A stretch of DNA of 64,000 bases from Leucocoprinus leucothites (lineage: Eukaryota > Basidiomycota > Agaricomycetes > Agaricales > Agaricaceae). Position 1 is the stretch's first letter, and each line of letters opens with the position of its first letter. Position numbers and translations under genes: made by a program. The notes under the pieces are model-generated. The model did no database searches. It saw only the letters and a list, made by a program, of their open reading frames with translations, and was not told where the DNA came from. Below, piece after piece: positions 21,121 to 32,481 of the stretch. The DNA is taken from positions 310,001 to 374,000 of the forward strand of contig JAACJO010000005.1 in assembly GCA_013368445.1 (NCBI GenBank). The letters run 5' to 3'.

Positions 21121-22566
21121 TCACCCACTCTCACCAATAACCACAGTATGGAAATTCGGAAATACAAGCTCCTCTTCCACCGTTTTCCGAACCACGTCCT
21201 GAATAAACTTCTCAACTCTCGTTACATTCTTTAGCACGTGCTTATCCGTTTGCCCAATTTCGCTTTCAATGAATATTGAAGGCAGCAATCTCTGGCCAAT
21301 AGGAAGGCCTGGCTTCGTGGGCCGTGTGTGCGTCACGGGATTATATCCAAGAGGGTTCTTTCCTGAAATAGAGGCTGGAGCATTTGTGGGGGTAGTGGTG
21401 TTCGCGTTGGGGTTGGACGAGGGGAGTGCCGTGTTCCCCACACCTAATGAGTTTAGTCCGCCAAGTCCAAGCCCAGCAGCACCCATGATGATGGAATCGT
21501 CGAGTTCAGGAGGTGTACCCATGCTACTTTTATCCTTGACAGTGCCGTCTACCCCAACGCCAGCAGCCAGTGGGCTGCTTGAGTTCAAGGAGGAATTCGA
21601 CGACATCCTTCTCGAACCGGCTGGTCCATATGGATCGAGGTCGTCAAGAATACATAGGTGCACGCGCTTTCGTTCCCCTTCGTACGCAACGGCGAGTTCT
21701 CCATTGAACACGAGACCGGTTATCGAAAGTCTAATGGGGAGGGACATGAACATGGGCGAGGGATAATTGATCCGTAGAGACGTCTGTAACGATATGCGAA
21801 TATTTGAGCGCCAGTTGACATGTAAATGAAGCTGCAAATTCGGATGAGGATTAGGCGGCGGCTCATTTGTGGGTTCGTGCCGTTGTGGTTCATGACTTTG
21901 CGAAGCGGAAAGTGGTGCATTGGGCGGAGAGGGTAGAGCACCGTCTATCGCATTGTTCCCGTCGACGTGCAAACTCTTCTCTGGATGGTGCCCGAGCGGA
22001 GGACTGGGAGTCGCAACAAAAGGGGTGGCTGGTGATGGGCTTCGGTAAAGAGGAATATCATTACCGGCGTTAAATGAGGTATGCATATTATAAGCGCCGC
22101 CGAAACTTGGAGGCCGACTCAAGCCTGAAGCCCATGGATCCATGCTTGACAAAGCACTGGGAGAAAAGTACTCCCCAGAGCCTCCAAACCCAGGGTATCG
22201 CACGTGTGGAGGTAGATGATGCAGTCCGCTGCTTCCTGATGCTGCTGAATCCCGTCTGATACCTGCCCGCCTCGAGACCCATTCATATCCTTCTTCATCC
22301 TCTAAACCAACCCCATTAATCCCGCCTTCGGTTACTTTCACCGGTCCATCATCTTCATCTTCGTCATCCTCCAGGAAATCGCGATAAATGTCGCGCAAGT
22401 CCACCAGTTCTACATCGGGGGCATTAGACCCAAAATCTAGAGATGTCACCTGTACAGGACCAATAAAAGACGGTCTCTCTGTATTGTCTAGTTGTCGATT
22501 TAGTAGGTCAACGATGTGAGTTGCAAGTGACGCGTCGAGTTTAAGCCAGTCGAGGTCAATGGACAT
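21121..22566 (-). CDS. MDM12: Mdm12, ERMES complex subunit
   Basis: A single exon of 481 residues starting MSIDLDWLKLDA. The upstream in-frame extension (MSCDHTSRSQTT) is not part of the conserved start. N-terminal blocks SFIGPVQVTSLDFGSNAPDV and ELVDLRDIYRDFLEDDEDED match Mdm12. The SMP lipid-binding domain continues as NLQLHLHVNWRSNIRISL, then SLPIRLSITGLVFNGELAVA, and the protein ends RKTVEEELVFPNFHTVVIG. Mdm12 bridges Mmm1 in the ER and Mdm34 at the mitochondrial outer membrane and transfers phospholipids. Low-complexity insertions (Pro/Ser/Asn-rich) within the SMP region are usual for fungal members. Identification is firm. Confidence 0.93.
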   Translation of the reverse strand: MSIDLDWLKLDASLATHIVDLLNRQLDNTERPSFIGPVQVTSLDFGSNAPDVELVDLRDIYRDFLEDDEDEDDGPVKVTEGGINGVGLEDEEGYEWVSRRAGIRRDSAASGSSGLHHLPPHVRYPGFGGSGEYFSPSALSSMDPWASGLSRPPSFGGAYNMHTSFNAGNDIPLYRSPSPATPFVATPSPPLGHHPEKSLHVDGNNAIDGALPSPPNAPLSASQSHEPQRHEPTNEPPPNPHPNLQLHLHVNWRSNIRISLQTSLRINYPSPMFMSLPIRLSITGLVFNGELAVAYEGERKRVHLCILDDLDPYGPAGSRRMSSNSSLNSSSPLAAGVGVDGTVKDKSSMGTPPELDDSIIMGAAGLGLGGLNSLGVGNTALPSSNPNANTTTPTNAPASISGKNPLGYNPVTHTRPTKPGLPIGQRLLPSIFIESEIGQTDKHVLKNVTRVEKFIQDVVRKTVEEELVFPNFHTVVIGESG

Positions 22567-22661
22567 CGTCGTTTGAGAGCGAGAGGTGTGGTCACATGAC
22601 ACCTCGAGAACTAAAATAAATTAGCGAAAAAATGTTTACGCAGTATCGACAATGACATAGA
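22567..22661. promoter_or_regulatory. Short gap between MDM12 start and YND1 stop
   Basis: Only 95 nt separate the YND1-like stop codon from the MDM12 start on the same strand, so the MDM12 promoter must be very compact or overlap the 3' end of the apyrase gene. Confidence 0.4.
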
Positions 22662-25038
22662 TTACTTTCGAGAATAAAGTGTACTGTTAGATCTAGATAT
22701 TGGCGCAGGAGATCGCTGTGCTAGGTTAGCCAGGTTCGCTTGAGAAGAATTTCGTGAACGAGATGTCAAAAATTGCTGTCCGTCATATCCATCAACCACG
22801 GTCCCGGGTCCAGGAGAAGGACCACGAGATATCGCGAAACGCGTCGAGCTGACTACGGTTGCTCCAGCTGGGTCATTTGGAGAGGCCCCGTTAGATACAG
22901 GCGCGGAAAAGGATTCGTTAGGGACGAATGGTCGAAAATGAGGGAATGGATGTGCGCTGCCGTTCCTTGATGCACCAGAACGAGAAAATAGCCTTCGCAT
23001 CCACGAGGAAGATGTAAAAGTCGGCGAAGGGAGTCCAGCGCCATTGACAAACCTCCCCTCTTCCATCAGCTCTCCATAAATGTCCTTCTTTCCTCGGATG
23101 TATCGGAGACAACTAGTTTTGAGTCGTCGTCTGAGTGGATATGCGACGAGGAAGAATAGGAGAAATACGATCATCCAGAAGAGCACCAAGACCGGCGAGA
23201 ACCCCAGAGATTCCCGCGTAAGGGAGGTAGGCAAATGAGGTGCCAGTTTATTTTCGATTGCGTCCAGAGATGCAGAGAGGAAAGGTGGTCGGATAGGTTT
23301 TACCGGCGAATCGGTATAGTCCTCGATATCGTCAACAGGGTCGACAAGCGGTTTATCGCCCTTCTTTGACGGAACAACTTCCTTGCTTGCCTCCAAAACC
23401 ATCTTTCCCAAGGTCCAACTGATCCCAATATCGCCCACGGTATCCACAGACTGAAAGGTTGGTGGCCTTCCCAACCCCTTCTGCCCTGCCTGCTCGACCA
23501 CCTCTTCTCCAGCGGTCGTGCTGTTACCGCCAGGATCCACTATTCGTGGCATCTCAAGCCCTTCGTGCAACACATTGACAATCCATGCAGCTTTGAAGCA
23601 CTGCATCTGAAGTCTGGGTATCTCAACTTTTGGCCCCCAGACATCGACCTCAACCAGCTTGCCACCCTCGATTACTTCACCGTCCCCACCCAATTGGTGC
23701 TTATTCCGCGATTCCTCATGCTGCTTCTCAATCCCCTCCCAGTCGCGACCGCAAAATTCTACAGCTGCACGCTCGTATTGCACAAAATCATAAGCACCGC
23801 CTAAGCCGAAGATGTGCTCCGAAGAGTACCAATACTCCGAAACGCCGATGAAATGGGACACAGAGAAGTCGATCGGAGGAACGTGAATCCCATTCATCAA
23901 GCAGGGTGAATCCGGACAAGGGGCGTTTTTATTGAGCAAGGGTTCCATTTTACGCACACATTGCTCAAAGGAGCCTGTTCCAACCAATGTGTGGGGTTTC
24001 GAAGCATGGGCATTGGTGGCAGTCGCGATTTGCACGGCACTTTCAGTCAAGTTCAGGCCTTTGGGCAGGCAGGGGTCCGGGACCTCGCCTGCGCCTGTAG
24101 CACCGGTGTCATGTCCATGTGTCCTCTCGAACTCTTGGATTGTCCGCCCCACATATCTTTCTCTAGCTTGATTCGTCCCATATCCCAACCAAGTTGTCAC
24201 AAACACTTTGTGCCGAATCTCTTCCCCGCTCAGCAACCTCAACCGCACATCCACCAACCCTTTCCCTTTCACATCTTTTTCATGCTCCTCACTTGGCTCG
24301 AATGCGATCTGCGTTGACGCACCGCCCATATCCAAAAACCCATAGGTCGTCCTCGGAAAGGCAACCTCTTTCTCCTTCCCTTTCCCACTTTTTGGCACCT
24401 TGCTTTTGAACCCATCCATGAGATAGTTCACTGCAATCCAGCCAAATAAACCCTCCTCTTCTCCTGTGATAATTCGTACACTACTCCCACAAGGACCCAA
24501 CGTTTCTGATGGATAGTCGAGTTTGAAGTTTGTGGAAGAACGAAGGTATTGACATGCATTTGCCAGAATGGCTGCTTGTTCTTCTGGTTCAAGTAGTCGC
24601 ATGCCTGCCGTAGCCAAAACGAATATCGGAGTCGAGGAGTGTAGGGAGGGTGGTATTACTTCCATAGCATGAGAAATCAACGGCTTGAGGTAGGTACCAG
24701 CAGCAGTTGGATTCGTGGCCAACGACGACAGCCCTATTGTCCATTACACGCGTTGACAAGCAATGGAATGAGAATGAGCATAATGAGCATTCGTGGTATA
24801 CGGGTAGGGTCGATCACTACTAACCTGGTTCTACTTTATATACCCAACTCTCATCGTCTTTCGAACCTTTCTCGACCTTCGGTAGCGTATGCGCAAGGTG
24901 AGACTCTTTCTTTAGATCCATTAGCTTCGGGTCTCGCCAGCTATAGATCTGCAGACGCGATCCAGAGGATCCAGCGTCTATCACGATGCCAAAGTGTCGT
25001 CCTGCAAGCCATGGGTCGTTGGAAGCCGGCGGCACCAT
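22662..25038 (-). CDS. YND1: Golgi apyrase, GDA1/CD39 family (Ynd1-like)
   Basis: Exons 25038-24825 and 24733-22662, 761 residues. Apyrase conserved regions are visible in order: ACR1 FGIVIDAGSSGSRLQIYSW, ACR2 FVLATAGMRLL, ACR3 VRIITGEEEGLFGWIAVNY and ACR4 TYGFLDMGGASTQIAFE, then VTTWLGYGTNQARERYV and FGLGGAYDFVQYE. One transmembrane helix near the C terminus (PVLVLFWMIVFLLFFLVAY) is followed by a basic, Ser-rich cytoplasmic tail of about 160 residues. This is the Ynd1 topology (C-terminal anchor) and not that of soluble or N-anchored Gda1. The enzyme hydrolyses nucleoside di- and triphosphates in the Golgi lumen, supporting nucleotide-sugar exchange for glycosylation. The single intron splits the N-terminal domain after ACR1. 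Confidence 0.92.
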
Positions 25039-25857
25039 TCAAAAGGGGTCTATCAATGTCTAACGAGATATAGCAATGATAGGTCTGGGATGCAGAGGCC
25101 TTTCGAGAACGAGGGTTATGGTGACCGGGCTTGATAATACTTTCGGACTTTGGAAGCCGTATTGTTCTGAAGACAGAAATGGTGAAGTTCTTTTTGCAGA
25201 AGGGTGTGATCCAGAATCAGAGTTTCTTCTGCATATACGCTTCCTCGAGCAATAAACCTATGAAAAGGAGACAGGTGTGAGCTCGGTTGACCAAGTCGGG
25301 GAGTACGAGCACTGCATGCATACGTGTCGTTGTCAGAGTTCGTCAGGGACGGCGGTATCGCTCAAAGCACAAGAAACAAGCCGGTGAATAGAAGTACAAG
25401 GTAAGTCCCGCAATGTTGCGGACGATATGTCAGATAGAAGGGATGGTTAAGGGGTGGAAAGATATGAGCACCCTGCCAGTTTCGCGAAATAAATTTAGCA
25501 CGTGTGCGCGATCAATATAATGTATTTTCGGGAAAATACTCTAGTCAATCTGGATCTTACCCCCGGCTCCGACCGCGGGCTGCGAACTAATAGTGGATTC
25601 TCTCAACTGATATAGCTAAGGAATGAAAGGGCAATTCATGAAACAGAAAGCAGAGCAACAAATTATTTGATCACTCAGCGTCATATCCTAACATCCTATT
25701 CTTTGCGAATAACCTTGTGGTTGTGGTGGTGATAGTAAGATAGTGCTATCCAAGAAAAAGGAAAAGATAGAGCAACCAATGATCCTACATTCCGCTCGTA
25801 CTCCACATAAAACACATACACACATCGTAAGGACACGCGATAAACATGCGGTGAACA
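25039..25857. other. Intergenic region
   Basis: Promoter side of the apyrase gene and 3' flank of the PWWP-like gene. No other feature recognised. Confidence 0.5.
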
Positions 25858-28132
25858 TCACTCCTTATAACTCCCAACCACGCTCCCCACTCTACCACTC
25901 CTCGTTCTCCTCAACGACTTCTCCTTCACCTGACCAACCTGGCTCTTCGCTGACTTACCCTTCCTAAAACTCGCCTCCATCATGTTTCGCAGCCTTACAA
26001 TATCCATGACCCAGTCGGTTTCCCTCAGCAACTCCTCTCCCCGTTCATGTAACCTCTCTTCTTCTTCTACATTATCCCACATCACTTCAACAGACCTTCT
26101 CTCGCCTTTGCGCCAGAGAAGAATCTGGTTGAGAGCCTCAGGCACCAGCACATCGAGACAATATTGAACCTTGTCAAGGGGAGAGAGGTTTTCATAATCA
26201 GGACAACCGCGTTGGCGCTGCCGCTTGGTTCGAGGAACCGGATCGCCTTGTTGGGCCATAACTGGAAGTTGGGCAGGTGGAGGCGGTAATGGTGAGTTGG
26301 GCTCTGTTACTGGGGGCTCTGACTCTGGCGGGTTCTCGGCCTGCTAGTTTTTGTAAGAGTGGAGATTACAGGGCCCAGTAGGAGCGTACATACTTCGGAG
26401 AACAGAGGATCTTCGGTTCCTGACTCTTTTGGCTGAGACGATAGACCCTTGAATGAGATTCTCTGGGTAAGACGAAGATCAAGAAAGTAAAATTGGACCC
26501 ACCTGCACCTTGGAATCTGGGGAAACCTCTGCTTCACGAGCAGGCTCCAAGGGTGCGGCCCCTGCTGTAGACCCTGTAGTCGCTAACTCACTGGTCCCCG
26601 ACTCTTCGCCTCCAACATGCATACTACCCGGATCCTTGGTGCGGGTCTCTTCAGCTGGATCACCTACGAAATATGGCCCCCGTACACCTAAACACCACTT
26701 CTCAACCAGAGGTAAAAAATCGTCCGCGTTTTTTGCATCCATCGCACCCCTCAATCCACCTTCATCCTTCAGGTTCTGTCGGGTGGCTCCTCCTTTCATG
26801 TACATCTTGTGCCTACGTAAGGCCCATGTGGCCTGTTCATTCAAGATGACCTTGAGGATAGGAGTAACATATGGAAGTTGATGGGGGAGTGGAAGGTCAC
26901 AGAAATCTGGACCTGGTAGGATAGGTGGGTTAGGGTGGTCTACGGGAGAGGGGGAACGGGAACGCGGTGAAGCTCGATCGAGGCGTGTGTCATTTTGCTG
27001 TGATTCTTCGTCGAAATCATTGACCACATCTGTGTGACTGGATTCAAATAGTCCGATCTATTGCCACGTCGTTTAAGAACATGATTTTCAGTCGAAATCA
27101 ACGAGCACTCACAGTACAAGTATAGAATTCGTCCTGGGTGGAGACAAAAAACCGATTCCTGGGTATATCCTTTTCTTTCTTATCCAAGAATATGACGCGA
27201 TACATTTTCTTCTGTTTTCCTTTTCCAGATGGAGGTCGCTTGACTTCCAGTATTTTGGCTGGCCAATAAGCGGTTTCTCCGTCCTTGGCCTTAGCTAAGC
27301 ATAAGTCGCCTACTGTCACGTTATCCAATTCGAGGTCGGAATCGTCGCTGAGGTATGATCTATCGAAATGGTCGGAGGTGTTTATTTCAGTGGCGTTGCC
27401 ATCCGTGGGGACTCTGCGTGGTAAAGACGAAGGTGGCAATGTAGGTGGTAGCGTTGGTGAAGATGCAAATGATAGTGGGCTGTCGTCCTGCGAATGTTTT
27501 CTCCGTGATTTCGGTCGGTGTTTGCTATTCGATGTTGGCGGTTTCCGTTTTTTGCCTTTCCTTGTGGGAAAGTCATGTTGCGAAAGGACCGTCCCGACGT
27601 CAGGCAGATCATCGCTGTCCTCGTCGAGACTCAACGTCTCCAAAGTCTCGGATCGAGGCCGACTTCGATGCTCTTGCTTTGAGCTTGAAGCTGGGGATGC
27701 AAACTGCATAGGAAATACAGCCAAAGGTCGACTGAACGGCTTCGCTGTTCCTTGCTCGTCGTCCGAGGACAAAGGCGTCAGGTCGGATTCATCATCAACG
27801 CCGTCCCCTCGAATACCACTCCCACCCTGTGTAGCTCCACGCTGTCGCTTCCGTTGTGATCCAACGCTAGCAGTAGTCGCTCGCTTCCTCTTCTTTGTGG
27901 TAGCGCCAGCCAATGGGGTAGCCACGCCCTTTGGGTTCACTTTGGAATGTTTTCTCCCATACGTTTTGTTTCCCTTGCTATTTCTCTTTGCCTTGCTTGC
28001 CGTGACGCGTGGTATAGCATGATAATCGTCCACCTCAGTCCCGTAGCCCTTGTCCTCGTCGGAGGAACTTTCGACAAGATTCGTCGTGGCCTTGATAGCT
28101 GCTTGGCGCCTTGGTGGCTGCCCAACTTCCAT
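25858..28132 (-). CDS. PWWP-like chromatin reader protein
   Basis: Exons 28132-27113, 27057-26503, 26462-26394 and 26343-25858, phase-consistent, 709 residues, starting MEVGQPPRRQ. The open frame continues a few codons upstream but without an ATG. The N-terminal approximately 250 residues are Lys/Arg/Ser-rich with NLS-like stretches (KAKRNSKGN, TKKRKRATT). A PWWP/Tudor-type domain follows at about residues 275-345: VGDLCLAKAKDGETAYWPAK, IFLDKKEKDIPRNRFF. The YWPAKI segment corresponds to the PWWP core. The C-terminal half is helical and charged (EEERLHERGEELLRETDWVM) and ends in a basic RRTRSGR stretch. PWWP domains bind methylated histone lysines and DNA. No SET, PHD or bromodomain is seen, so it is probably an adaptor of a chromatin complex. 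Confidence 0.75.
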
Positions 28133-28603
28133 AGGTTCAAGGCGGCGGACAGTCGTCAATGACTAGCGACTGAGGAGGGGGAGGTCAGCAATGAGCGGTC
28201 CGGGGACCATGTCACGGGGACGCGTTTGCGATCAAAACGTCAGTGATAAGGTAAATAGCCTTGGACACACGATCATGATCAACAATTATGACCTACATAG
28301 CGAATTCCCCTGGCTCGTCCTCTTTCAATTTGATCGTGGACCCATATAAGTTCCAGACCATGCTGCTGTTATAGATCTTAATGAACACAAGGATGTGAGG
28401 ATAGTTTGAAATCACCTCTCTCACATAATACCTCTTACTAAGTATGTTATTTACCAAAAAGATCACAAAAACACACTAGTTGAGTCTGACGGGAGACTAC
28501 ATAATGCCATCAGAAAGCATTTCTGTGTTTGTTATTCAGGGACTCTCTGGGTTCGCTCCTTTAAGATAAACCACCATCTCAGCCCTCTCAGCATCCATCC
28601 GCC
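28133..28603. other. Divergent intergenic region
   Basis: Lies between the start of the PWWP-like gene (minus strand) and the F-box pseudogene (plus strand). No element recognised. Confidence 0.4.
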
Positions 28604-30106
28604 ATGGACCTTCTTCCAGAAGAGATTGATGATCTCCATATTGAAGCCAAAAATCTCGATTTTACTCTCCAACACCTGACCGAACGACGTTCCCTCATTA
28701 TGAGGCAGTTGAACGCCGCCAAGTCATCCACGAGAGCGTTACCCACACAGAAACACTCTCGGCTATCTTCGACTACGCCTGCCCGACACTCGACACGGCA
28801 GTAATTCAAGCCGCACCCGTCTCATGGAACAACCGCTCCCACGTTGCGCTCAAGCTCAGCCACGTCTGCTCTCGCTGGCGGAGGGTGGCATTTTCTACCT
28901 CTCAGCTCTGGCAGAGCATGTCCATTCTATTGAGCGCACATGTGGACGTTCAGAGAAGTGCTGATATACTTTCTCTTCATGCTCGCAACGTTGAAATGCT
29001 CCCCTTTTCCCTTTATTTCGGCGCGGCATGGGCAGTCCACCAACTCGAGCCGATTGCCAAAGTACTGTTCCAGAAAGAGTGCTCTCGCAAAATCGAGGTG
29101 CTCGTGTTGAAAAACTTTTGGCCTCGAGAGTGGCTCTATCACATCTCCCCGGATTTCGAAAGTCTCCGGCACCTGATCTGTGATGATCATGCTCTTCGAA
29201 ATAACAAAGAATTGCCCGAATACTACCAGCCCCTCTCGATCGTATTCCCAACATTTCTGCGCCGAATATCGAAGAGATTGTCCTTCACCGCACCCCCGTA
29301 ACTCTTGAAAGCTCCAAGATTACAGTGGTCGATTTGCAGGATTTAGACGTCTCAATCTGCGCGCAAATACTCTTTCGCTGTCCCAACCTCATCGAATTTC
29401 ACTGCGTTGACAGTCCTTCGATTCTGATTCGCAGGCCTCGCTCACGGAACCCCAAATTACCGATTTGCACGTGCGCCCACACCTTACATCTTTCGCATGG
29501 CAATACGGTTGGACAAGCTGGGACGAAGCGATTATCAAATACATACGTCTCCCTGCTTTGCAAGCTCTTTTCTGGACCAGCACAGTGACACAGGAAGAAA
29601 TGGGAGAGTTTTTCCCCCCATTTTTAATCTTTCTGTTCAGTACCAGGGAAGCACTTGAAGTTCTTCACCTCGTTGGGGAGACTTCTTTGTCTGGGCAAAA
29701 CTTCCGACAATTGTTTGCTCCCCTTACCCAACTTCTCGAATTCGGCTTGAAATTTTGCGAAGCGGGAGCCCCGCAGAATTTGATTAGTGCTTTAACGGCG
29801 TCGAACGTCGACGGCGACAGTAAACTTCTTCCCTCTCTGAAGGATCTCAGCATTCAACCTTGTAACAACGGGTGGGATGATGATTTCGCCGGTGATTTAA
29901 ACCATTTTGCGCATGAAGCAGTCCAAATGCTACAAAGCCGGCTGGCTGATTCTCAAGTCGAGTTTACTCTTACCATCGATCAAAGTGATTGGTGGTTGGA
30001 CAGCGTTCAAGAACAGGTTCGGACTATGATCGCGGATGGGGTCAAACTGAAGATTTTCGACGGTAAAGATCTAGTGAGGTGGCTGAAGGAGGATCTAGAA
30101 GCATGA
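28604..30106 (+). pseudogene. F-box protein pseudogene with three frame changes
   Basis: The start at 28604 (MDLLPEEIDDLHIEAKNLDF) gives a charged helix typical of the N terminus of Agaricomycete F-box proteins. F-box-like similarity continues in a second frame from about 28723 (IFDYACPTLD, then LSHVCSRWRRVAFSTSQLW), a third frame from about 29260 (IEEIVLHRTPVTLE, VVDLQDLDVSICAQIL), and a fourth from about 29425 to the stop at 30104-30106 (TSFAWQYGWTSWDE, then a long Leu-rich tail). None of the junctions has usable intron borders. Each change looks like a one- or two-base indel. The relatively intact 3' part suggests recent decay. Confidence 0.6.
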
Positions 30107-32481
30107 AGACAATAATGCACGTGTATGTAGGCCGCTCTGTATTTAATAAATCGAGATAAGTATTCAAATATTCATGTATCGTGCACCGTGTTGTACTTTC
30201 GTCCACACCCGACCTGGGCCCAGCCTCTTAGAGTTCTTTCGCGCTGATATTAAGGCGGCAACTCATTTTATCGATTCCTCCCTAGACAACGCGTCTTTCT
30301 CGTTTGCAACCTCAATCGCATCAAGGCTTCGATTGCCACCCTTACAAACAAAACTCCACCCCTCAATTTCCAGTAAGTCTGTGCTCCACCAACAACAGGG
30401 CCATTAAAAGATCACGTCCCACTCACGATACAACCTGGCTGAGCCATCTCTCCACACGTTGGAAGAAAGTTGCGGCTATGACGCCTCAAGGTCTCAGTCA
30501 TGGCGCATGCCGCCGTGTATTCGTGTTTGTAGAGGTCCCATTGAAGTTGAAATCAAAATCGGCCTTCTTCGAGCTCATTTCACCAACGTTGGGGGTCGTT
30601 TGGTGAAAGTGGATTTCCATTCGCTGGAGCCATAAGAGGCCACAGCGATGGAGAATGTACTATTTGATCGCAGTCCCGCCAAGAAGGTTGAATTCCTCCA
30701 GCTTCTGGATCAGTCCCTTCGCAGGGAGAGGCTTCCAATTCCCCCAACGGCGACTTCAGGAACTAATGTTCTTTGGTCTCATGAACGTACCCCGAGTTCT
30801 GAAGAACACTTCGTTCCAGGAACTCCCCAAAATACTATCACACCCTAACATGTAACAAATTTAGCCTCCCCCGACGAGCGTCAGCAGTGTCATACTACGC
30901 ACCATCTCTTCCTTTGCCAAATGCCCATCACGACCTCCATTAAATTATTCCCTCAGTCCCCCCGTTTGGTTGACCTTTAATGCGCTATCCTTCTACAGCC
31001 ACCCTGAGAATCCGATTCTCGCGGAGCAGCCTTAACGGCGTCAATAATTAATCTCCGTCAGCTCCCAAGTCATCCAGACTGAGTTCTTCGACGATTGGCT
31101 GTGGACCAGTCTTTTGCAGCACATCGTTCGACTCCGGGTCATTAGTGATATGATTGTCTAGACGGTTTCGCAACAAGAACTTATTCCAGCTGCAACGGTG
31201 TTGTCTCAATTTCGTGCTCTGTCAGCCCTCATAGCACTTGTTCTATCCAGCTCTGGTAAGTTGTGGAGCAACTTATTTATGGAGGAACGCCCTCGAATCG
31301 CTACACGTGACTGATTGTGATGATTTGACGACTGACTTTACGTCCCGCAGCTTGGCGGCAGCTGCCAGGATAGGATTGTTCCATAAAACCGGGACATTTT
31401 ATTCCTTCTTTCTCTGGATAGGTTGACTGATTTCTCTATGGTAACAGAGGCATAGGACGACCATATCCTCGGCTGCACCCCATGTGGTTAGGTCTTGAAT
31501 GGCTGTGTAGCGAAGGCTATTGAAATTATAGATTCCGTTGGATTGGCCCCCGGAGGGGATAAAGGTGACGCTGGTGCGTGAGCTCGTTCAGGAGTGCAGC
31601 CAGTGGGTTCATGACCAGAAAGATGAATGGTTGACCGTGACAGTTTTAACGCTCAACGGTCTAAGGCGATGTACACGTTCAGTCGGGCCACCGCCTCTCC
31701 CCGAATATGTAGATTTCATGTTCATATGCCATCAAGACGATCTACATTTTCAATATCTTTAACAATCATCATTCATCATTTAATCTATCAATTCTACAAA
31801 TCCAAACAAGTGAGAGGGGTAAAGTACCAACCACTATTTTCGGTAATGATTCAGCCGAGATATCTAGTAACTATACACTGAATTTGGCTATGGTATGGAC
31901 TCGGGATACAATACAAATTTCTGTATAGGCTCATGCCGTGGGATTTCCTGTGTACAATATTACAAACGCCAATACCACTGAAAAATGAGCAGAGAAAGAT
32001 AGGAAATGATGTGCCAAGACGGAAGTGAGAATTTTATCGGTGAAAAGAACATTGAAGGGGTAACATAATTGCACAATCAAATAGGCATAACGCACATATC
32101 TGAAGAATAACTCATCGTCCAGAGGTAATTAGAGTGGATCGGGCATAAGCTGAATCCAATCTGGATAATGGGAAAGGGAAAGGGAAGGCATGGCCCAAGA
32201 TACTGTCACAAACGACATCATTGATAGAACAACATTGGAAACATAAAAGGGCGCGAATGTTCTAGTTTGGAATATAAATGGTGGGCGAATATCTCAGCAA
32301 TCGATCTGAGAGTATATCGTCGATCGGGCGATAAAAGATTTTGCTTAAATTTGCGGCCGCAGAGGTGTTTTCGCGAGTATCGGTATCTGACATTCGATTT
32401 GCATCCCGAGCATCCGGCTCAGGTAAGCGGCCCCGCAGTCAATCATAGTCATATCGACGACACTGCTCAATCGGGGATTCC
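30107..32481. other. Gene-poor stretch with degenerate F-box-like fragments
   Basis: Scattered fragments on the plus strand look like eroded F-box/LRR coding sequence, for example WLSHLSTRWKKVAAMTPQ (about 30440-30495) and NALESLHVTDCDDLTTDF (about 31285-31340). Many stops and frame changes separate them. The part from 31440 to 32481 shows nothing recognisable. This may be a second, older copy of the neighbouring F-box pseudogene. Confidence 0.35.

Noticed and set aside
21269..21766. Plus-strand frame of 165 codons inside MDM12
   Set aside because: It overlaps the conserved SMP domain coding strand and has no recognisable similarity.
27285..28022. Plus-strand frame of 245 codons opposite the PWWP-like gene
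   Set aside because: It is an antisense shadow of a Ser/Lys-rich exon with Cys/Leu-rich artefactual composition.
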